A stretch of 64,000 bases of DNA from Paroceanicella profunda (GTDB lineage Bacteria; Pseudomonadota; Alphaproteobacteria; Rhodobacterales; Rhodobacteraceae), in the NCBI RefSeq assembly GCF_005887635.2, contig NZ_CP040819.1, positions 1 to 64,000 on the forward strand, in the 5' to 3' direction. The notes beneath the pieces are model-generated. The model searched no databases. It was not told the DNA's origin and was given only the letters and a program-made list of their open reading frames with translations. The number at the start of each line of letters is the position of its first letter. The stretch's first letter is position 1. This document shows positions 33,896 through 42,558 of this stretch, piece after piece. A program made the translations under genes and the position numbers.

Positions 33896-35131
33896 CTAGC
33901 CGCCGCTGCCGGGCGCGAGATTGCCCGGCGCGAAGGGCGAGGCGGGCGTCCCGCTCTCCCCGCTGCCCCCCGGTGCCAGGTTGCCGGGGGCGAAGGGGGA
34001 TGCGGGCGCGGCAGGGGAGGGGGCCTCCCCGCCGCCGGTGCCGCTGCCCGGGGCGAGATTGCCCGGGCTGAAGGGCGAGGCCGGGGCGGCGCCATCCCGC
34101 GGGGCCGTAGGGGACGCCGGGGCCGAGGGTTGCGACTGCGGCTCGGGCGCCGTGCGGTACTGCTCCTGCAGGGCGCGTTTCTCCTCCAGCACCTGTGCCT
34201 CGCAGGCCGAGGAATCCACCCGCGACCCTGCCCAGACCACGGCTCCCGCGAGCACCAGCAGCAGCAGCGCCACCGGCGCGGGGTGGATCAGGCGGCGCAG
34301 CACCGGGTGTCCGGCAATGCGGCCCGCGAGGCTGGTGCGCTGCTGCGCGGCCTCGTAGGTGAGGGCCGCGATGAGCGTGATCGCCACGATGATCACCGCT
34401 ATGGCGGAGATGGAGGGGTCGATGCCGTAGCGCACCTTGGAGGCCAGCACCGTGGTGAAGGTGCTCTCGGAGACCACGGTGAACACGGTGGTGTTGTAGT
34501 TCTCCATCGAGGCGAGGAAGGCCAGCACCGCCGCCGAGCCGATGGCCGGGGCCACGAAGGGCAGCAGGATCTTCACGAAGGCCTGGGTGGGCGTGGCGCC
34601 CATGTCGAGCGCGGCCTCGGTGAGCGTGGGGTCGAAGCGCTGCAGGCGCGAGAGGAACACCAGCATCGAATAGGCCGAGATGAAGGTGACCTGGCCGAGG
34701 ATGGTGAGGAAGAACCCGTCGTAGAACAGCGTGTTGTAGCCCGCATCCAGCGCGCCGCCCACCCGGTCCCAGAAGATCAGGGTGGAGAGGCCGATCACCA
34801 CGCCCGGCACCAGGATGGGCGCGATGAAGATGGTGTAGAGCGCGGCGCGCATCCGTGCGCCCACCTGGCTGAGCATCAGCGCCGCGGCGAGGCCGATGGG
34901 CGTGGAGACGAGGACAACCCCCAGCCCGATCAGCAGCGAGTTGCCCAGCCCGGTCAGCAGCCGGTCATCGGCCGCGAGCCGGGAGAACCATTCCGTGGTG
35001 AAGCATTCCCAGGGCGCGAGGCGCGGAAAGCCGGCGGAGTTGAACGCGGTGCCGATCATGATGACCAGCGGCCCGAACAGGTAGGCGAAGAACAGGAGCA
35101 GGTAGCCCCCGGTGAGCAGCCGTCCCTTCAT
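33896..35131 (-). CDS. PotC-like ABC transporter permease with extra helix and repeat tail
   Basis: 411 residues, against about 260-280 for ordinary PotC proteins. Residues 1-270 are the normal permease: six helices and the EAA loop EAALDMGATPTQAFVKILLPFVAPAI. Beyond that come an additional helix at about 287-305 (ALLLLVLAGAVVWAGSRV), a short charged coil (EAQVLEEKRALQEQY) and a Pro/Ala/Gly-rich tail ending in three ASPF(S/A)PGNLAPG units. Its start overlaps the end of the PotB-like gene. It should pass polyamine-like substrates with the other subunits. The tail's function is unknown. Confidence 0.88.
   Translation of the reverse strand: MKGRLLTGGYLLLFFAYLFGPLVIMIGTAFNSAGFPRLAPWECFTTEWFSRLAADDRLLTGLGNSLLIGLGVVLVSTPIGLAAALMLSQVGARMRAALYTIFIAPILVPGVVIGLSTLIFWDRVGGALDAGYNTLFYDGFFLTILGQVTFISAYSMLVFLSRLQRFDPTLTEAALDMGATPTQAFVKILLPFVAPAIGSAAVLAFLASMENYNTTVFTVVSESTFTTVLASKVRYGIDPSISAIAVIIVAITLIAALTYEAAQQRTSLAGRIAGHPVLRRLIHPAPVALLLLVLAGAVVWAGSRVDSSACEAQVLEEKRALQEQYRTAPEPQSQPSAPASPTAPRDGAAPASPFSPGNLAPGSGTGGGEAPSPAAPASPFAPGNLAPGGSGESGTPASPFAPGNLAPGSGG
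33899..34081 (-). repeat. Three ASPF(S/A)PGNLAPG-coding units at the permease C-terminus
   Basis: The last 61 codons contain three copies of a unit encoding ASPF(S/A)PGNLAPG, separated by Gly/Ser/Pro-rich spacers of unequal length, the last ending at the stop. The word GGGGGCGAAGGGGGATGCGG at 33986-34005 recurs in the C-terminal tail of the unrelated thiF gene (46922-46941). Confidence 0.85.
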
Positions 35132-36057
35132 CGTCCGATCGCTCCGATGGAGACGCGGAACACCCGCATCATGAACATCACGAAGCCCACGCAGACCACC
35201 AGCAGGATGATGGCGTAGGCCGAGCCGCGCGGCCAGTTTCCGCCCGAGTTGAACCATTGGTAGACGAGCTGGGTGAACCACAGGTTCGACGGCCCGCCGA
35301 GGATCTGCGGCGCGGCGAGCGCGCCGGCCGAGAGCATGAAGACCATGGTGCAGCCGGAGGCGATGCCGGGTTTCGCGTAGGGGATCACCACGCGGCGGTG
35401 CACCTGGGCCCAGCTCGCGCCCATGTCCCGCGCGGCCTCGAGCTGGTTCGTGTCCAGGCTCTCGATGGCGTTGTAGAGCGGGAAGATCATCAGCAGGATG
35501 TAGGCATAGCCGAGGCCGGCGTAGAGCGCGACATCGGAGCCGATGAAGTCGATCGGCGCCTCCCACAGCCCCAGCATCATGCCGGTCTCATTGAGCACGC
35601 CGGTGGCGCCGAACAGGATGCGGAAGGCGAAGGCGCGCAGGATCTCGTTCACCCAGAAGGGCACGATGAGCGCGAGGATCAGCAGCCGCGCGCCGCCGCC
35701 CCGCACGCCCTTCGCGAGCAGGAAGGCCACGGGGTAGCAGATCACCAGATCGAAGAGCGTCACGAACAGGGCCGCGATGAGGGTTTTCACCAGCACGCCG
35801 ATGTCGAGCGCGTTCCAGCCGTCGGGGTTCGCGGCCGAGCCGAGCAGGAAGTAGCGGTAATGCTCCAGCGTGTAGACATCCTCCGACCCGCCCACCTTCG
35901 AGGGCGGCAGGTTGGCGCGGAACGAGTAGTCCAGCATGGTGACCTGGGGCAGCAGCACCAGCAGGAACACCCAGATCCCCACGCAGGTGAACAGGTAGAG
36001 CGTGACGGGAATCCCGTTGCGCTCGGCGAAGGCGGAGAGGCTGCCGCGCGGCTTCAT
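35128..36057 (-). CDS. PotB-like ABC transporter permease
   Basis: 309-residue inner-membrane permease with six predicted helices; the first follows a short cytoplasmic lead (VTLYLFTCVGIWVFLLVLLPQV). The ATPase-contact EAA loop is LEAARDMGASWAQVHRRVVIPYAKPGI. LLILALIVPFWVNEILRAFAFRILFG and ILLMIFPLYNAIESLD are typical of spermidine/putrescine-type permeases. It overlaps both the ATPase gene and the PotC-like gene by four bases, so the operon is tightly coupled. Confidence 0.92.
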   Translation of the reverse strand: MKPRGSLSAFAERNGIPVTLYLFTCVGIWVFLLVLLPQVTMLDYSFRANLPPSKVGGSEDVYTLEHYRYFLLGSAANPDGWNALDIGVLVKTLIAALFVTLFDLVICYPVAFLLAKGVRGGGARLLILALIVPFWVNEILRAFAFRILFGATGVLNETGMMLGLWEAPIDFIGSDVALYAGLGYAYILLMIFPLYNAIESLDTNQLEAARDMGASWAQVHRRVVIPYAKPGIASGCTMVFMLSAGALAAPQILGGPSNLWFTQLVYQWFNSGGNWPRGSAYAIILLVVCVGFVMFMMRVFRVSIGAIGR

Positions 36058-37154
36058 CCGGCGCGCGCCAGTTCGGACGGGGGCAGGGCGGTGCCCTGGG
36101 CCGGCCAGAAGCCGAGGTCGATCTCCGCCCCCTGTTCCAGCTCCCCCGCGCCGCCGGGGCCGGCGTTGACCTGCGACACGCGCAGGCTCGCACCATCGGC
36201 GGCGCGCAGCAGCAGGTGGCGCATGGCGCCCTCGAATTCCACCTTCTCCAGCCGGGCCGAGAGCCGGTTCGGCGCCTCGCCGCCGCGCCGCAGCGCCTCG
36301 GGCCGCACGAAGACCTGCACCGGCGCGCCGGTGTCGAGCTCCGGCGCGGCGCGCACCCGCACCCTCGCACCGCCCGCGAGGTCCACCTCCGCGTAGCCGC
36401 CCTCCGGCGCCGGGGCGGCGATGCGCCCGTCAAGCACGTTGTTCTCCCCCACGAAGGAGGCGACGAAGCCGGTGGCGGGAGCGTTGTAGACCGTCGCGGG
36501 GTCCGCCACCTGCTGGATCTTGCCGCGGCTCATCACCGCCACGCGGTCGGACATGGTGAGCGCCTCGCCTTGGTCATGGGTGATGTAGATGAAGGTGAGG
36601 CCGACCTGTTTCTGGATGGCGCGCAGCTCCGAGCGCATGTGCTGGCGCAGCTTGAGGTCGAGCGCGGAAAGCGGTTCGTCCAGCAGCAGGATGTCGGGCT
36701 CCACGGCGAGTGCGCGGGCGATGGCCACGCGTTGCTTCTGCCCGCCGGAGAGCGCATCCACCCGCTTGTCGCCCTGGCCGGGCAGGGCGATCAGTTCCAG
36801 CAGCGCGTCGGCGCGGCGGCGGCGCTCCTTCTTCCCCACGCCGCGCACCTCCAGCGGGAAGGCGATGTTCTCGGCCACGCTCATCAGCGGGAAGAGGGCG
36901 AGGTTCTGGAAGATGAGCGCGGTGGGGCGTTTGTTCGGCCCGATGCCGCGCATGTCGCGCCCGCCGATCAGGAGCTTGCCGTAGGAGGGTTCCTGGAAGC
37001 CGGAGATGCAGCGCAGGATGGTGGTCTTGCCGCAGCCCGAGGGCCCGAGGAAGGAGAAGAACTCGCCGCCCTCGATGGTCAGATGCGCGTCGTCGACGGC
37101 CGTGTAGTCACCGAATTCCACGGTGACATGGGAAAGCCCGACCTCCTTGGTCAT
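36054..37154 (-). CDS. PotA-like ABC transporter ATPase
   Basis: 366-residue cytoplasmic ATPase. Nucleotide-binding domain at about 5-235: Walker A GPSGCGKTT, Q loop FQNLALFPLMSV, signature LSGGQKQRVAIARAL, Walker B ILLLDEPLSALD and H loop ITHDQGEA. The C-terminal TOBE-type domain (about 240-366) includes GENNVLDGRI and VFVRPEALRR. Length is normal for PotA. It powers the PotB/PotC-like permeases. A 132-base gap with two strong hairpins separates it from the binding-protein gene transcribed ahead of it. Confidence 0.93.
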   Translation of the reverse strand: MTKEVGLSHVTVEFGDYTAVDDAHLTIEGGEFFSFLGPSGCGKTTILRCISGFQEPSYGKLLIGGRDMRGIGPNKRPTALIFQNLALFPLMSVAENIAFPLEVRGVGKKERRRRADALLELIALPGQGDKRVDALSGGQKQRVAIARALAVEPDILLLDEPLSALDLKLRQHMRSELRAIQKQVGLTFIYITHDQGEALTMSDRVAVMSRGKIQQVADPATVYNAPATGFVASFVGENNVLDGRIAAPAPEGGYAEVDLAGGARVRVRAAPELDTGAPVQVFVRPEALRRGGEAPNRLSARLEKVEFEGAMRHLLLRAADGASLRVSQVNAGPGGAGELEQGAEIDLGFWPAQGTALPPSELARAG

Positions 37155-37187
37155 GGTGTCCTGTCCTCTTGCGCGAAAGGGAAGGGG

Positions 37188-37265
37188 CCCCGCGTCGCCC
37201 CGGGCTCTCCCGGCCGGGGCGACGCGGGGCGGTGAGGAAGGAGGTCCCGGGTCAGGCCCGGGACC
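37188..37265 (-). terminator. Two hairpins between the binding-protein and ATPase genes
   Basis: CCCCGCGTCGCCCCGG (37188-37203) pairs perfectly with 37214-37229 (16 bp, 10-base loop), and GGTCCCGGG (37243-37251) pairs with CCCGGGACC (37257-37265). Placed after the binding-protein gene in an operon, they probably protect its message or attenuate the downstream genes so the periplasmic subunit is made in excess. Confidence 0.65.
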
Positions 37266-37286
37266 CCGGAGCGCGGGGTGGCGCGA

Positions 37287-38423
37287 TCAGGCGCTCAGCA
37301 GCCGGTTCTTGAACTCGGTGCGGGCATCGGCATACCACTGCGGCTCGGCCGGCCAGGGGTTGAGCTTGGCCAGCGCGTCGCCCGGATAGGCATCCGCGAA
37401 GTTCTTCGCGTAGGTCTCGCCGGCGAAGGTGTCGGCGCCCAGCACGGGGGAATTGTAGCCGTGGTGGTCGATGGCCTCGCCCGCCAGTTCCGGCATGTAG
37501 GCGTATTTGACGAACTCGTAGACCGCGTCGGTGTTCTCCGCGCCCACCGGGATGGCCAGCCCGTCCACCCAGGCCATCGCGCCTTCCTTGGGCGCGCGGT
37601 ACATCACCGGCTCGCCGGCGGTCTTGAGCGCCAGGGGGGGGCCGTCCCAGGTCTGGCCCACGATCACGCCCTCGTTCAGCAGCCCGTTCTTCTGGCTGTC
37701 CGCGTCGTTCCAGAACAGCTTGATGTTGCCCTTGCGGGCCACGCACCAGTCGGTGATCCTGGTCCAGACGCGGGTCATCTCCTCGGGCGAGGTGTAGGCC
37801 TTCCACACGTCGCCGGCCTCCAGCTCGCCGATCGTCTCCATGTAGAGGCCGGCGCCGAGCATCATCGAGTGGTCGCGGCCCATGGTCTTTCCGGCGTTCT
37901 CTTCCTTCCACACGTCGCCGTAGGAGGGGAACTCGCCGTCCGGCGTGAACAGGTCGGTGCGCCAGGCCATGCCCTCGGTGCCCCAGATATGCGGCAGCCA
38001 GTAGTCGGTGCCCGGCTCGAAGGCCCAGTCCGTGCTGCCGATCTTCGCCATGGCCGGGTTCACCGTGTCCAGCGAGACCTTGCTCATGTCGAAGGGCTGG
38101 AGCAGCTCCATGTCCTTCCACTGCAGCGAGCGGTTGTTGGTGGGCGAGCACAGGTCGAAGCCGCGGCCGCGGGTGGCCTTGAGCTTGTTGATGATTTCCT
38201 CGTTCGAGCCGATGCCGGTGAAGTTCACCTTGATGCCCGTGCCCTCGGTGAAGGCGGAGAGGAAGGTCTCCGGCAGGTAGTCCGACCACATCAGGATGTT
38301 GATCTCGCCGGAGGAGGCCAGCGCCGCGCGGCTGACGATCGCGGGGGCGGCGAGAAGGGTGGCGCCCGCCACGCCTCCCTTCAGAACGGTGCGGCGGGTC
38401 AGGCCGTGGATGCGCTTGGTCAT
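37287..38423 (-). CDS. Polyamine-type ABC transporter binding protein
   Basis: 378 residues of the PotD/PotF-like binding-protein family. The N-terminus TRRTVLKGGVAGATLLAAPAIVSRAAL is a twin-arginine signal. The mature protein starts INILMWSDYLPETFLSAFTEGTGIKVNFTGIGSNEEII, the usual opening of these proteins; DLCSPTNNRSLQW, GTEGMAWRTDLF and MAWVDGLAIPVGAENTDAVYEFVKYAYMPE follow. It is the first gene of the operon and divergent from the MocR regulator. Putrescine/spermidine or other amines are likely ligands from family and context; the exact one is unknown. Confidence 0.9.
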   Translation of the reverse strand: MTKRIHGLTRRTVLKGGVAGATLLAAPAIVSRAALASSGEINILMWSDYLPETFLSAFTEGTGIKVNFTGIGSNEEIINKLKATRGRGFDLCSPTNNRSLQWKDMELLQPFDMSKVSLDTVNPAMAKIGSTDWAFEPGTDYWLPHIWGTEGMAWRTDLFTPDGEFPSYGDVWKEENAGKTMGRDHSMMLGAGLYMETIGELEAGDVWKAYTSPEEMTRVWTRITDWCVARKGNIKLFWNDADSQKNGLLNEGVIVGQTWDGPPLALKTAGEPVMYRAPKEGAMAWVDGLAIPVGAENTDAVYEFVKYAYMPELAGEAIDHHGYNSPVLGADTFAGETYAKNFADAYPGDALAKLNPWPAEPQWYADARTEFKNRLLSA

Positions 38424-38561
38424 GGTTCACCTCTTCCTGTCGGAATGTGCCGGGAGGGTCTGCTGCCGCCCCTTGCGTGCTGTCCTGCCGAAGACGCTAT
38501 CGCGCTGCGGCAAAACCCTGTTAGATCCACGGCGGGATTTCTATGGTGCCAGGGGCGGACG

Positions 38562-40055
38562 ATGAACCCGATGCTGCAGACCTACTTCCGTGACCGGCCG
38601 GAGCCGGGGCGCTCGCTTCAGCACCATATCCACGAGCGGCTGGTCGACGCGATCCTGGACGGAGCCCTGCCGCCGCATGAGCCGCTGCCCTCCTCGCGCG
38701 CGCTGGCGGGCATGCTGGGCGTGTCGCGCAACACCACCGTTCTGGTCTACCAGAAGCTCACCGAGGACGGATACCTGCGCCCGGTGGAGCGGCGCGGCCA
38801 TTTCATCCATGACCAGTACATCCGCCAGCACCTGCGCAAGCCCTTGAAAACGCGCACGGCATCGCTGTTCGCGCCGGAGGCCGCGCCCACGCCCTGGGCC
38901 CGGCTGCTGGTCTCCACCCCCTCGCGCAACCCCAACATCGTGAAGCCGGCGAACTGGCGCGACTTCGCCTATCCGTTCATCTACGGCCAGACCGCCGCCG
39001 ACCGGCTGTCGCTCGCCCGCTGGCGCGACGCCACCCGCCTCACCGGCACCGGCCACCACGCTCCGGTGTGGATGGTCGACCAGGTGGACGCGGACGACCC
39101 GATGCTGGTGGAGCAGATCCTGAGCCGGGTTCTGCCGCAGCGCGGCATCCTCGCCACGCCGGACCAGGTGCTGGTCACCACCGGGTCGCAGAACGCGCTC
39201 TACATCCTCGCGCGGCTGCTGGTGGCGCCGGGCCGGCGCGTGGGGCTGGAGGACCCGGGCTACGTGGACGCGCGCAACATCTTCGCCGCCGCCGGGGCGG
39301 AGCTGGTGCCGCTGCGGGTGGACGGCGACGGGCTGGTGATCTCGCCGGCGCTGCGCGGGCTCGACCTCGTCTACGTGACACCGTCCCACCAGTCCCCCAC
39401 CTCCGTCACCCTGGCGCTGGAGCGGCGGCTGGCGCTCATCGAGGCGGCGCGCACGCATGACTTCCTCGTCATCGAGGATGATTACGAGCAGGAGCTCTCC
39501 TTCCACGGCGCCCCGCGCGCGGCGGTGGCGAGCTATGACAATTCCGGCCGGGTGATCCATGTCGGCAGCCTCACCAAGACGCTGTTTCCCGGTGTGCGGC
39601 TGGGCTTCGTGGTCGCCGCGCCGGAGCTGATCGCCGAGATGCGCGCCTACCGCCGCCTCGTCACCCGCCATCCTTCCGCGCATGACCAGCGGGCGATGGC
39701 GATCTTCATCGCGGAAGGACATCTCGACGCGCATGGCCGGCGGCTGCGCGAGCGGATGTCGCGCAACTGGGGCCGGCTGATGGCGGCGCTCGCCGATTGC
39801 CTGCCGGGCGTTCACGTGACACCGACCACCGGCGGCTCCTCGGTCTGGTGCCGGTTGCCGGAGGGCATCTCGGCCTGGGACGTGAACCGCCGCGCCGCGC
39901 GCCGCGGCGTGCTGGTGGAGCCGGGGGACATCCACTACCTCGGCCCGGCGCCCGCCGGGGACCGGCTGCGGCTGGGCTTTTCCTACATCCGCACCGAGCG
40001 CATCGACCAGGGCGTGCGCCTGCTGGCCGAGGCGGTGGCCGAACTGGGCGGCTAG
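38562..40055 (+). CDS. MocR/PdxR-type regulator (GntR domain fused to aminotransferase fold)
   Basis: 497 residues. The N-terminal winged helix (about 15-85; LQHHIHERLVDAILDGALPPHEPLPSSRALAGMLGVSRNTTVLVYQKLTEDGYL) is fused to a class I aminotransferase-like domain (about 130-495). The latter carries VTTGSQNALYILARLL, EDPGYVDARNIFAAAG, TPSHQSPTSVTL and the PLP-lysine motif HVGSLTKTLFPGVRLG. Such proteins bind PLP and control amine, GABA or vitamin B6 genes. Divergent from the polyamine transporter and 137 bases before an amine oxidase gene, it probably controls both. Confidence 0.92.
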   Translation: MNPMLQTYFRDRPEPGRSLQHHIHERLVDAILDGALPPHEPLPSSRALAGMLGVSRNTTVLVYQKLTEDGYLRPVERRGHFIHDQYIRQHLRKPLKTRTASLFAPEAAPTPWARLLVSTPSRNPNIVKPANWRDFAYPFIYGQTAADRLSLARWRDATRLTGTGHHAPVWMVDQVDADDPMLVEQILSRVLPQRGILATPDQVLVTTGSQNALYILARLLVAPGRRVGLEDPGYVDARNIFAAAGAELVPLRVDGDGLVISPALRGLDLVYVTPSHQSPTSVTLALERRLALIEAARTHDFLVIEDDYEQELSFHGAPRAAVASYDNSGRVIHVGSLTKTLFPGVRLGFVVAAPELIAEMRAYRRLVTRHPSAHDQRAMAIFIAEGHLDAHGRRLRERMSRNWGRLMAALADCLPGVHVTPTTGGSSVWCRLPEGISAWDVNRRAARRGVLVEPGDIHYLGPAPAGDRLRLGFSYIRTERIDQGVRLLAEAVAELGG

Positions 40056-40192
40056 GCGCATCCGCCGGGCCCGCTGGCCGGAAATGCTAAGCCCGCCGCT
40101 CACGCGCCTGTTACACTGCCCCTCCGCCGCGCCGCGCTTCCCCGCGCCGGGTGGCGGATCCGACAGGGACATCACTCAAGGAAAGGCACGAC

Positions 40193-42196
40193 ATGACCCT
40201 TCCCGCACACCGGCGCCTCCGGCGCTTCATGGCCGGCGGCGCCCTGGCGCTTGCCGCCGCAGGGGCCGCGCAGGCCCATCCGCTGGACGGTCTCACCCCC
40301 GACGAGATCACCAGGGTCGTCGACATCCTCACCGCCGAGGGCAAGGTCACCGACGCCGCGCGCTACCCGCTCATCGAGCTGCAGGAGCCGGAGAAATCCG
40401 TGGTCATGGCCTGGACGGAGGGAGACCCGGAACCGCGCGCCGCGCTGGTGAACGTCACCACCGCGCAGGGCGTGTTCCGCGGCGTGGTCGACATCGCCGC
40501 CGGCACGGTGACGGACTGGCAACCCGCCTCCGAGGAGACCATGCTGCTGCTGGAGGAATTCGTCGGCGCGATGGACCTCGCCCTCGGCGCGCCGGCCTTT
40601 GTCGAAGGCCTCGCCAAGCGCGACCTCACGCCCGAGGACGTGTTCTGCCTGCCGCTCACCGCCGGCGCCTTCGGACTGCCGGAGGAGGAGGGCCGCCGCC
40701 TGATGAAGGTGCCCTGCTACGTGAACCCCACCTCCTCGAACTTCTACGCCAAGCCCGTGGAGGGCCTGTTTGCCGTGGTCGACCTGAAGGGTGGCGAAGT
40801 GGTCGACGTGGTCGACACCGGCGTGGTCCCCGTGCCGCAGGACGGCTGGGGCGTCACCCAGGAGGAGATCGCGGCGCGCGACGACATGGACCTGCGCCCC
40901 GAAACCCGCCCGGCCGTGCTGGGCCAGGAGGGCGGGCCGAACTACGTGATCGAGGGTTCGAAGGTCACCTGGGACATGTGGAGCTTCCGCTGGCGGGTGG
41001 ACAAGCGCCCCGGCGTGGTGCTCTCCGAGATCGGGGTGACAGACGCCGGCGCCTGGCGCGAGGTGCTCTACCAGGCGCATCTCTCGGAGGTGTTCGTGCC
41101 CTACATGGACCCCGACGAGGGCTGGTACTGGCGCACCTACATGGACAGCGGCGAATACGGCTTCGGCATCTTCCTCAGCCCGCTGCACGCCGGAGTGGAC
41201 TGCCCGGCCTATGCCACCTTCCTGCCGGCCGTGGTGCATGCCGATGACGGCGCGCCGGTGGAGATCCCCGACGCGCTCTGCATCTTCGAGCGCAACATCG
41301 GCGACCCGGTGTGGCGGCATTTCGAGATCTTCGCCCAGTCGCCGGACCAGTTCACCCCCGCCGAGGGCCGCCCGGCCACCGAGCTCGTGGTCCGCTCCGC
41401 CTCCGAGGTGGGCAATTACGACTACCTCATCGACTACGTGTTCGAGCAGAACGGCAACATGCGGGTGATGGTGGGCGCCACCGGGCTCGACGCGGTGAAG
41501 GGTGTCGCCGCCACCTCCATGGCCTCGCCGACGGCGGAGGCCGACACGAAATACGGCACGCTGATCGCGCCCAATCTCGTGGCGCCGAACCACGACCATT
41601 TCTTCAACTTCCGGCTGGACTTCGACATCGACGGCCAGGCCAACAGCTTCATGCGCACCGGGCTCGTGGCCGCGCAGATGCCCGAGGGCCTGCCGCGCCG
41701 CTCCATGTGGGTGACCGAGACGGTGATGCCGAAGACCGAGATGGAGGGCCGCTACCGCATCAACCCCTCCACGCCCGCCATGTACCACATCGCCAACATG
41801 GGCAGGGAGAGCGGCCTCGGCCATCATCCGGGTTACATGATCAACCCCGGGAACTCGGTGGCCTACTCGCCGCTGGACGTGGAGAACGACCCCCCGGCGC
41901 GCCGCAACCCCTACATCGACTACACGATCTGGACCACGCCCTATTCCGCCACCGAGCGCTACGCGGGCGGCGAATACGCCTTCCAGTCCGACGGCTCGGA
42001 CACGCTGGGCACCTGGGTGGCGCAGGACCGGCCGATCGTCGATACCGACATCGTTACCTGGTACACGATGGGCTTCCACCACGTGCCGCGCATGGAGGAC
42101 TGGCCGGTGATGCCGACGATGTGGAAGGGCATCACGCTGATGCCGTTCAACTTCTTCTCCCACAACCCCGCGATGACGGTGCGCGACCCGTCCTGA
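40193..42196 (+). CDS. Copper-containing primary amine oxidase, periplasmic
   Basis: 667 residues. A signal peptide at 1-30 (FMAGGALALAAAGAAQA) sends it to the periplasm. The catalytic domain has the topaquinone motif VGNYDY with precursor Y409. Copper ligands appear as NHDHFFNF (H467, H469) and the distal histidine in MGFHHVPRMEDW (H629 or H630). AHLSEVFVPYMDP and PLHAGVDCPAYATF are further family segments. It oxidises primary amines to aldehydes with release of ammonia and peroxide. An AAGGAAAGG site precedes the ATG. With the MocR gene and the amine ABC transporter it suggests an amine-utilisation module. Confidence 0.93.
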   Translation: MTLPAHRRLRRFMAGGALALAAAGAAQAHPLDGLTPDEITRVVDILTAEGKVTDAARYPLIELQEPEKSVVMAWTEGDPEPRAALVNVTTAQGVFRGVVDIAAGTVTDWQPASEETMLLLEEFVGAMDLALGAPAFVEGLAKRDLTPEDVFCLPLTAGAFGLPEEEGRRLMKVPCYVNPTSSNFYAKPVEGLFAVVDLKGGEVVDVVDTGVVPVPQDGWGVTQEEIAARDDMDLRPETRPAVLGQEGGPNYVIEGSKVTWDMWSFRWRVDKRPGVVLSEIGVTDAGAWREVLYQAHLSEVFVPYMDPDEGWYWRTYMDSGEYGFGIFLSPLHAGVDCPAYATFLPAVVHADDGAPVEIPDALCIFERNIGDPVWRHFEIFAQSPDQFTPAEGRPATELVVRSASEVGNYDYLIDYVFEQNGNMRVMVGATGLDAVKGVAATSMASPTAEADTKYGTLIAPNLVAPNHDHFFNFRLDFDIDGQANSFMRTGLVAAQMPEGLPRRSMWVTETVMPKTEMEGRYRINPSTPAMYHIANMGRESGLGHHPGYMINPGNSVAYSPLDVENDPPARRNPYIDYTIWTTPYSATERYAGGEYAFQSDGSDTLGTWVAQDRPIVDTDIVTWYTMGFHHVPRMEDWPVMPTMWKGITLMPFNFFSHNPAMTVRDPS

Positions 42197-42202
42197 CCCG
42201 CC

Positions 42203-42229
42203 CCCCGGGCCGCCCCGCGCGGCCCGGGG
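42203..42229 (+). terminator. Hairpin after the amine oxidase gene
   Basis: CCCCGGGCCGC (42203-42213) and GCGGCCCGGGG (42219-42229) form a perfect 11 bp stem with a 5-base loop, directly after the stop codon. No T-run follows. The rest of the gap to 42558 contains no recognisable gene or repeat. Confidence 0.65.
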
Positions 42230-42558
42230 CCCGGTCCCCCTGAAGACGCTCCGCGCCCCGGGGCCGGAACCCCCGCCTCATCCGGGCGGGCCCCCCGCTT
42301 CGCCCGCGCACGCCGCCCCGGTGGGGGTGCGGGCACCGTGCGCGCGGGCTGCACTTCGCGCCATCCCGCCCCGGCGACGGGCCCTGTGCGGCAGGGGGCG
42401 GCGTCCGGACCAGCCACGGGTACGGCCCGGGGCGCCGCGCCGTCGCGAAGCTGCCCCGTCGCGAGGGGACACCGCCCCCGGTGCCCGAGATTGACCGGCC
42501 GGCCGGCCCTCCCGTAGGCTCGGGATCTCCACTCACCCGTCCCGGGGGGCCCCGCGCG

